Assembly: GCF_027596085.1 (NCBI RefSeq)
Contig: NC_072452.1
Coordinates: forward strand, 9,891,077 to 9,955,076
From: Anoplopoma fimbria
Taxonomy: Eukaryota > Chordata > Actinopteri > Perciformes > Anoplopomatidae
Direction: 5' to 3'
DNA: 64,000 bases
The notes beneath the pieces are model-generated. The model was not told where the DNA came from and made no database searches. It saw only the letters and a list, made by a program, of their open reading frames with translations. Every line of letters begins with the position of its first letter. The stretch's first letter is position 1. Positions 57,528-64,000 of this stretch are shown in pieces. Position numbers and translations under genes: made by a program.

Positions 57528-59233
57528 TATGGGACTGCGAGTCAAGACGCACCTTTATCTCGGCATAATCGGCTGAGTTTGTCTACGCGCGCTCCGCGGC
57601 TATTCATTAAGGTGGAGACTCATAGGTGCAGCTGCAGCAGGTCGGTGCGAACTTCTTCCAGTATCTGTAGTAAGAGCGGAGAGCCGCCCACCTCTGCTGT
57701 GATTGGTCGATGACACATGCGAACCCAGACAATCCGGGCCAGAGGTTGGCTGAAGATGCGCCAGGTTCGGTAGTTGAGCGACACCTAATGGACAAAGTGG
57801 GCAGCTGCACCACCTGTGAGGGGATGGACATGGTGTGAGAATATGCTCCTCTTTATATCTGTTTTGGCTTGTGTTATTGTGCATTATTCAGCACTTTGAG
57901 GCAGAAAAAAACACATTTATTGAATGAAATTCAAATTCCCGTGACTTATGTGTCTGCTATGTGAGTCTGAATGGGGGTGGGGAAAGGGTGGTCACTGTTG
58001 TAATGCATCATACATTGTTTATTCATGTTTTAGGCTTCGGACGTGCTATTTACGCCGGGCGAACTTTTGTTTGGCACTTTCTCTTGTTATGTGGTCGGGA
58101 TCACGGATGGTGGTGGTCCTGTGTGAAGAATTCATTCAGGCCCCTGGTAAATATAGGCCAGCGTTGTTATTGAAAAAGGAACAAACGGTTGATGATTTCA
58201 TCAAGTCATCAAAGAGTGGGAAAGTATTGCAAATCATAGTCTTAAACAGACTACACATGATACAATCACATTTATTTGCATTTCTACCCCGACAGGCTGA
58301 ACGGCATGATAGCGGGCCTGGAAGGAAAGTTAATGCCCCTATGAGCTCAGCACCACTCTGTGTACAACCACCGTCAAATACTCTAAACACCAGTCACTCA
58401 GCTGGACTTGGGGAATAGTTTGACATTCATGTTACCAAAAAGCCAGCTGAGGACAACACTTTAAGGGAATTGAATGTGGCACTTGGGTTTCCATATATCC
58501 AACATCCAAAACTTCATTTTGTTCTTTTCAGACGAAGACACTTTGATCTCTGAGGCGAGGAATCAGAGGTTGCCTGCCGATCAGTCCGTCCTTGAGCCTT
58601 GGGATGATGAAACTAGTGCGCAGGGCGGGGCTGAAACTTGGGGGCTTGATGGATCACCAGCTTAGAGTCATTTTCAGGCAAGTGCTGCAAAGCATCTGTC
58701 TTTATTTCTTTTGGACAAAACCTGACATTTGAGTGCACTTGACCTACTGAGAGGTACACTCTTTCATGATATGAGCTCACCCTGTCAGACGCTGACTAAT
58801 AGCTGGTTTTCACTTGGCATTGTGGAAGGAAATAATGGAGAAAGATGGGGATCAGAATATGTGTATTTCATCACCGTGAAATGTTGTCAGCACGAAGTTG
58901 ATTACTAAAAGAAGGTGGGACTGTATTGTTATATTTTGGGGGATTGATTCTGCTCTTACTACCACCGCATCAAAACCTATTTCTCCTCAGCGCAATATGT
59001 TTCATTCCTCCAACTCATCCGTGGAAGAAAAGTGATTCTAGTCAGCTGCCACTGAAGGGCAGCATTGCCAAGCCATAAATCAATAACACTGCGTACCAGT
59101 GTCCTGATGATCTGGAACTTAAACAGCTTCTTATTGGGTGAATAATGACATTTTAAAGAAGATATTATTTTCATATTCTGTATGTATCTTTATATAACTT
59201 CTCTGTGGAACGTTGATCACTATTAAGCACACT

Positions 59234-59259
59234 TCTTCTCTCTCTCTCTCTCTCTCTCC
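59234..59259. repeat. (CT)n microsatellite
   Basis: About 12 CT units on the + strand upstream of eda. Confidence 0.8.
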
Positions 59260-60647
59260 CGGGAAGTCATTTCTCCATTGTTAGAGTATAAGATAGTGAA
59301 AATCGTAGAGAGAGACAGACATTCAAAGTAACCCTCATAGGGCCTGTGACTGAGGGCTCAGCCTAAGCACATTTGCCACGCTTTTCTTCCGAGCAGCAGG
59401 CACAATGACTTTGAGAAGCAGATAATTCAGGACTGGAATAGTTAGGCACATGCATCTCCTATGATTTCCATTTTCGAAAATGTTTTTAGGTTAGTATATA
59501 TATGAGGTTGACGCTATTTACTCTCGCAAATTTGAAATAATTTGTCTTTTTTGTGGAAAAAGGAGGTTATGGCATTGTTTGAGGCGAAGGTCAAACATTA
59601 CCACTGTCAGAGTCACCTCTGTGTCTGCTGCCTTGTTTCCGACAACACAATTTTAAAGCCTGTGACAATTAAAACCAGTTTTGTTGTCGTGATTGTTTTT
59701 TCTGGCATCCACAAAAAAAAAATGCAGAAATAATTCTTATAACATCCCCTGGGCTTCAATGCAGCGTTCATAAATGGTGTGCCACTCTATCCTCTCTGAG
59801 CTTATAACAAGATTTAGAAGCTTTCCCTGCCAGATGATTTTTGCAGGAGGAACAGGCCCTCTTATATTTTACCACAGAGAGTTGAGTGGTGGGCTGTGGC
59901 TCATGACTTTCTACAAGCTGTTAGAAGGTGACGGCTGCTTGGTCTCAACTAAAGAGGCACTGGCTGTAAATTTCCCTGTTCCCCTATAACCGTTGATCAA
60001 TTAAACTTTCATTTGCCATCAAAGGGGACCAAATAAGAGCTAAAATGATTTACAACTAAGAGAACAATACCGTCACATATAACAGTAAATTGTTTGAGAC
60101 TTCTCCACCCCTTACATTACGTCATTGTCTCTGCACATTGAATTGGTGTAACCTTGGCTAATTGATAAGCTGTGGCATTTGATTTCCTACCTATACATCT
60201 CCTTTGAATTGGACAAAGTCTCCCATATCCCCAGACAATGATGAATTCCCTCTTGCTGGGGTTGTCTGTCTTAAGAAGAGTCCTTATCAAGATCTGAGAG
60301 TCCTCTCCCTGCCTTTCGTTTTGCATTGCGCTGCTTTTGTGCCCTCACGTCGCTCTCTCTGCTTCCTTCAATTGGCTGACTGCTATGTGGAACTCTGTAT
60401 AGGAACACTTTGGGAAAACTTAATTGGTTTTCTTATTCCACATAGAATTGGTGCAGTTTATTGGCCTTTTTAGCATGAAAGGGTTGTTTTGTGTGTTTTT
60501 CTCAAGGCAACCCTGCTCAGGGGCATTAGTGAACAATAACCATTTTAGGGTTGCACTTATTCATTGGCTGTTTTGGTTTGAATATCATATTTGGGGGGCA
60601 TTTTTTCTTTATTTAATAGGAACAGTGTATATACAGGAAGAAAACAC

Positions 60648-60717
60648 AGGCATATATACATACATACATACATATATACATTTATACATATGTATGTATA
60701 TATATGTATATGTATAA
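60648..60717. repeat. Compound (CATA)n/(TATG)n microsatellite
   Basis: Alternating CATA, TATA and TATG tetranucleotides that are partly self-complementary. Frames with Tyr-Ile-His runs here are artefacts. Confidence 0.8.
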
Positions 60718-63700
60718 AATCCACATCCAACTGAATTAGTAATGTAAATCAACCTGACTACGAAGGTAGTTGGGTGGGTGCGTGAATTAAAACTGCTTGC
60801 GTCATCACGTTTTTTCCGACTGTTATCAAAGTGCGTTATGGGGAATTGGCGGTCGACGTTGACTTTGCTCCCGTCCTGGACCACTTTCGGACCAGGCTTT
60901 GATATCATCGTATGTATGTATGTGCGTATGTCTATCAAACCCTCATTACAGCCTCAAAACTGTTTTCTAGATTATTATTTTTTCTGAAAATAGCTTCCTG
61001 CTGCTGCTGGAAGTGACCATGATGAGATCAGTTAGACTGAAAACAGTGCACCTTCTGGACTTACAACAAATGCAACGAGCTGAAAGTTGTTAAACTGCTC
61101 TGTAGGGTTAAGGGGAACCACAGAGTTTGGTTATCCTTTCACATTACACATAGTCATTTGTGAAACAGAAAAAGTGTAACATATGAACTTTCTTTTAGTT
61201 CTTGAAGTTTGAAAGTTCCTGTCCCTAAATAATGATTTTTCCCTGTGCCAAGTTTTCACTGTTTAAGGCAATTTATTAAACAGTGATGTTCTGCTGTACA
61301 GGCTGTAATTTTTTGCCTTGCCTCAAGCTCAGCAGTACTCCTCTGTGGGCAACCTCCTCTGTTTCACTGCAGCACCATCAGCAGATACACAGCACTGTAA
61401 TTGTATTTATTAATGAAAAGCAGGGGAACTGAGAGGCATACAGAATACCCACATGGCACGAAGTGAAGAGCCGATGAAACCCCAGAGGAATACAGACATG
61501 CTATGGATCAACTACAGAATGGATCACAAAAGAATCCAAAGTAGCACCTCACTGATTAAGCATTAATTTATGTTTTTATTGGTTAAAATGCATTATTCAT
61601 GCTAAGCTAATATAGTTGAAGATTATAGGATTTATTTTGGTGTGCTGCCCCCAAGTGGCCAGAAAAATCACTTATTGCTGCTTTAAGTATTTAATCCTGC
61701 AATAACTACGTTGTTTAAGTTGTTAGCAATTGTTAGTACACACATGCTTATTCAAACATTCAGCAGATATGGAGCAACGTATCATTTATTTAGTCGTGTT
61801 TCTGGTATTCGGATGAATGCAACATCAATATTTAGTCTCTTTTTAGCTCTGTTTTTTGTCTCCACCAATGCCAGATGTAATTTTTTGGCAATCTAGCTGC
61901 TAAATGCTCCACTATGTTCACCAGCTAGTTGTCAACTTTGCATTCGCTGTTTGGTGCTCAAGCGTTCAGTGTGTTTAGAAAAGCTTTTTTCACTGCTGGC
62001 TGTAGCAGAAAGCATCACTGCGTGAGCTTTGAGAGTGAACTAAAACAGGCAAGAAGCTGGACAGAAAACCCAAAACGTGCTGAGTGAGGCTGAAAGACTT
62101 TAGAGAGTTGAGGGAAGATTCTGAGATAATTATATGTGAATTCATCATCACGAGCGACCCTTTCACATCTGAAGTATTGAATATAGCCACCTTAAATATG
62201 AATAATCATATGAGCCAAAGTTAAGTATTCAGCTAACTCTGACGCTAGAAAATAGTAAAAAAGGTTAATTCAAAAAAAGCGAACAAATTCTATACAAAGG
62301 AAGTCTTGCTGGCTCTATTGTGTTTAAATTTAGAAAGTGACAGTGGAAAGTATGTCAGCGAAAAGCATTCATAAGATATGAATAAGAATACTTTGAGCCA
62401 TACTCAGATTTGTCATGCTGTGCTGCCAGCTCCATCATCGGAGGAATGCTTACATTTGGGTTTTTAGGCATCAAATTGCTCAGTAACCCGGAGCAGGTAC
62501 AGTGATGGAGAGATAGATTAGACTATCTTCTTACAGACATTTGTATACTTCGGATGTGCTACGGTATGAAGCTGAGTCCAATAAAGAGGTGAAATATGAG
62601 TGAGATACATGTTTATATGAGCCTTTATATGTGCCAGGATGATTGTTCACGGCCTCCCTGTTCCCTGGATGTTTTCTATGTTGCTCGTTTCTGTGGCTCA
62701 TGCGAGGCCGCCATCTCCGGGACCACAACCTGTGCCAGCTTCAATAAACAGTCACTACCCATATCAAAACCTCTAAACTAGACCAACAGCATGATCAAGA
62801 GGCACACCTGGGGTGAACCCAGAGGTAATCGACCCATCATCCTCTCTCTCTGTGCTGCTCCGGTTGTTTATTTCTCTCTGTCTTTTGTGTTTTACTTGCT
62901 TTTTTTTCCTGGAATGGGAGGAATAATTTTGCAGTGTCACCTCCTTGATTTTACTCAACGATATCATGCCATGATAATCTAACCCTCTCATATGCCAGGG
63001 TTTTCCATTTCCTATCCAGGACCCGGTGACCTCAGTCCATTTCATATACTGCCAACCGTGCACTTTGTCACAAATCTTTTTTTTTTTCTGTCTACCTCGA
63101 TTCTTACTCTCATTCTCAACTTCCCAGCAAAGTCATTGTTGGGAAGAAAAATATCCGTTTGCTCGGGTCAGTGTTCGTATTTATTTCCCCTCATGGGGTG
63201 AGTTCACCTGTACTCTACATGATGAATGACCCGAGCACTCACACTGGGAAATGTCTGTAGTTAAACACAACGATCCACTCCAAACTGCTAAATTGACAGG
63301 CTAAAAAATTGAGAATGGAAGGTGTGAAAAGGCCAACCACTGAAAGTAATTGCTGTTGTGTTCACTAGAGAGAATAAAAACAACTTACAAAGGAGCGGTT
63401 TGCAGCACACCCTGAGAACAACATATCAAATTGCCCAGGCAGATGTGGCACAGCTTCAAACAGCCAGAATGAACTCATGAATTCATTTAAAGCGTGAATT
63501 TTCAGGTATTTTGAGTCTCACACTCTCAACACAAAGACCAGTATCAAGGCTGCCGCACCAGGCACCTTCACACTTTAGTGACTTTAAAAGGCAGCAAGAG
63601 ACAACTATTTGAAAAATGTGTACTTCGATACCCAGACATCGTGTTACGGAATGTAAACTACACACAGCACTCTCAGGTTTACAAGCCCGGCTCACCTGTG

Positions 63701-64000
63701 ATGGTTCATAGCTACTGTACCAGAGGGACAATGGAGGGGATAGATCCAACACGGGTAAGTCCAGCTTTTCCTGCTCAAATATCTTGTGCAGGGGCTGTGT
63801 TCACCTCCAAGTTTTTTTTGTTACTTGCTTTGGGTGGGAAAGAAATCCTGTGAGTGCTTGAGTCTTAAATTACATTAACAGGTTCTCACAGAGCGAAATC
63901 CCTCTGTGCAGGGCTTATGTTATACAAAGTTTTCCATATTATGTTTATATTTGGCAACATTATCAACCACATCCACATAAAATACATTTATCATTTAGTT

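Larger units (their letters stand above)
57600..64000. other. Region upstream of eda, no convincing gene
   Basis: The first few hundred bases are CpG-containing and should include the eda promoter; no TATA box is evident. Two segments on the + strand look slightly exon-like (58532-58665 and 63595-63754) but neither has a recognisable domain; both are discussed as findings. Otherwise the sequence is AT-rich, with short microsatellites. Confidence 0.5.

Noticed and set aside
57528..57545. Extending eda to an upstream in-frame TTG
   Set aside because: TTG is not a normal vertebrate start, and the ATG at 57527 aligns with the human EDA start.

Overview
This is nuclear DNA from a bony fish, most likely a percomorph teleost. 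The evidence is spliced vertebrate genes with GT-AG introns, an intact fish-type Tc1 transposase, several repeat families familiar from teleost genomes, and compact introns. All coding calls below were assembled by hand from splice sites and reading-frame phase.

Left part (1-14.6 kb, + strand): the last coding exon of a melatonin receptor, probably Mel1c/mtnr1c (the GPR50 orthologue), followed by a repeat-rich spacer and the complete three-exon V-ATPase assembly factor vma21. Intron 1 of vma21 holds a long (AT)n tract and a Tc1-like element with an open transposase frame but a clipped right end. The order mtnr1c-vma21 matches GPR50-VMA21 on human Xq28.

Middle (14.6-32.4 kb): a repeat desert containing a two-orientation minisatellite field (about 17.1-19.1 kb). 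It is followed by two minus-strand connexin genes, an alpha-class connexin (360 aa) and gjb1/Cx32 (275 aa). Each has an uninterrupted coding exon preceded by a 5'UTR intron.

Right part (32.4-57.5 kb, all minus strand): an eight-exon Tudor-domain protein gene, then a piggyBac-type MITE and a LINE fragment. Next come three tightly packed genes: lrrc32/GARP (2 exons, 648 aa), a BAFF-type TNF ligand (tnfsf13b-like, 6 exons, 234 aa) and ectodysplasin-A (eda, 8 exons, 372 aa, about 11 kb). This eda-tnfsf13b-garp trio is the gene set at the stickleback armour-plate locus. eda and the BAFF-like gene lie head-to-tail 1.2 kb apart and are paralogous TNF ligands. The tandem splice donor that separates EDA-A1 from EDA-A2 is visible.

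The last 6.4 kb, upstream of eda, contains no convincing gene. GJB1 and EDA lie in human Xq13 and GPR50/VMA21 in Xq28, so the window joins two human X segments in 64 kb. I found no CRISPR array, operon, viral insertion or other prokaryote-type system, and no clearly new multi-gene system. The most unusual items are structural: foldback elements, an uncharacterised pair of long inverted repeats, the minisatellite field and the clipped Tc1.
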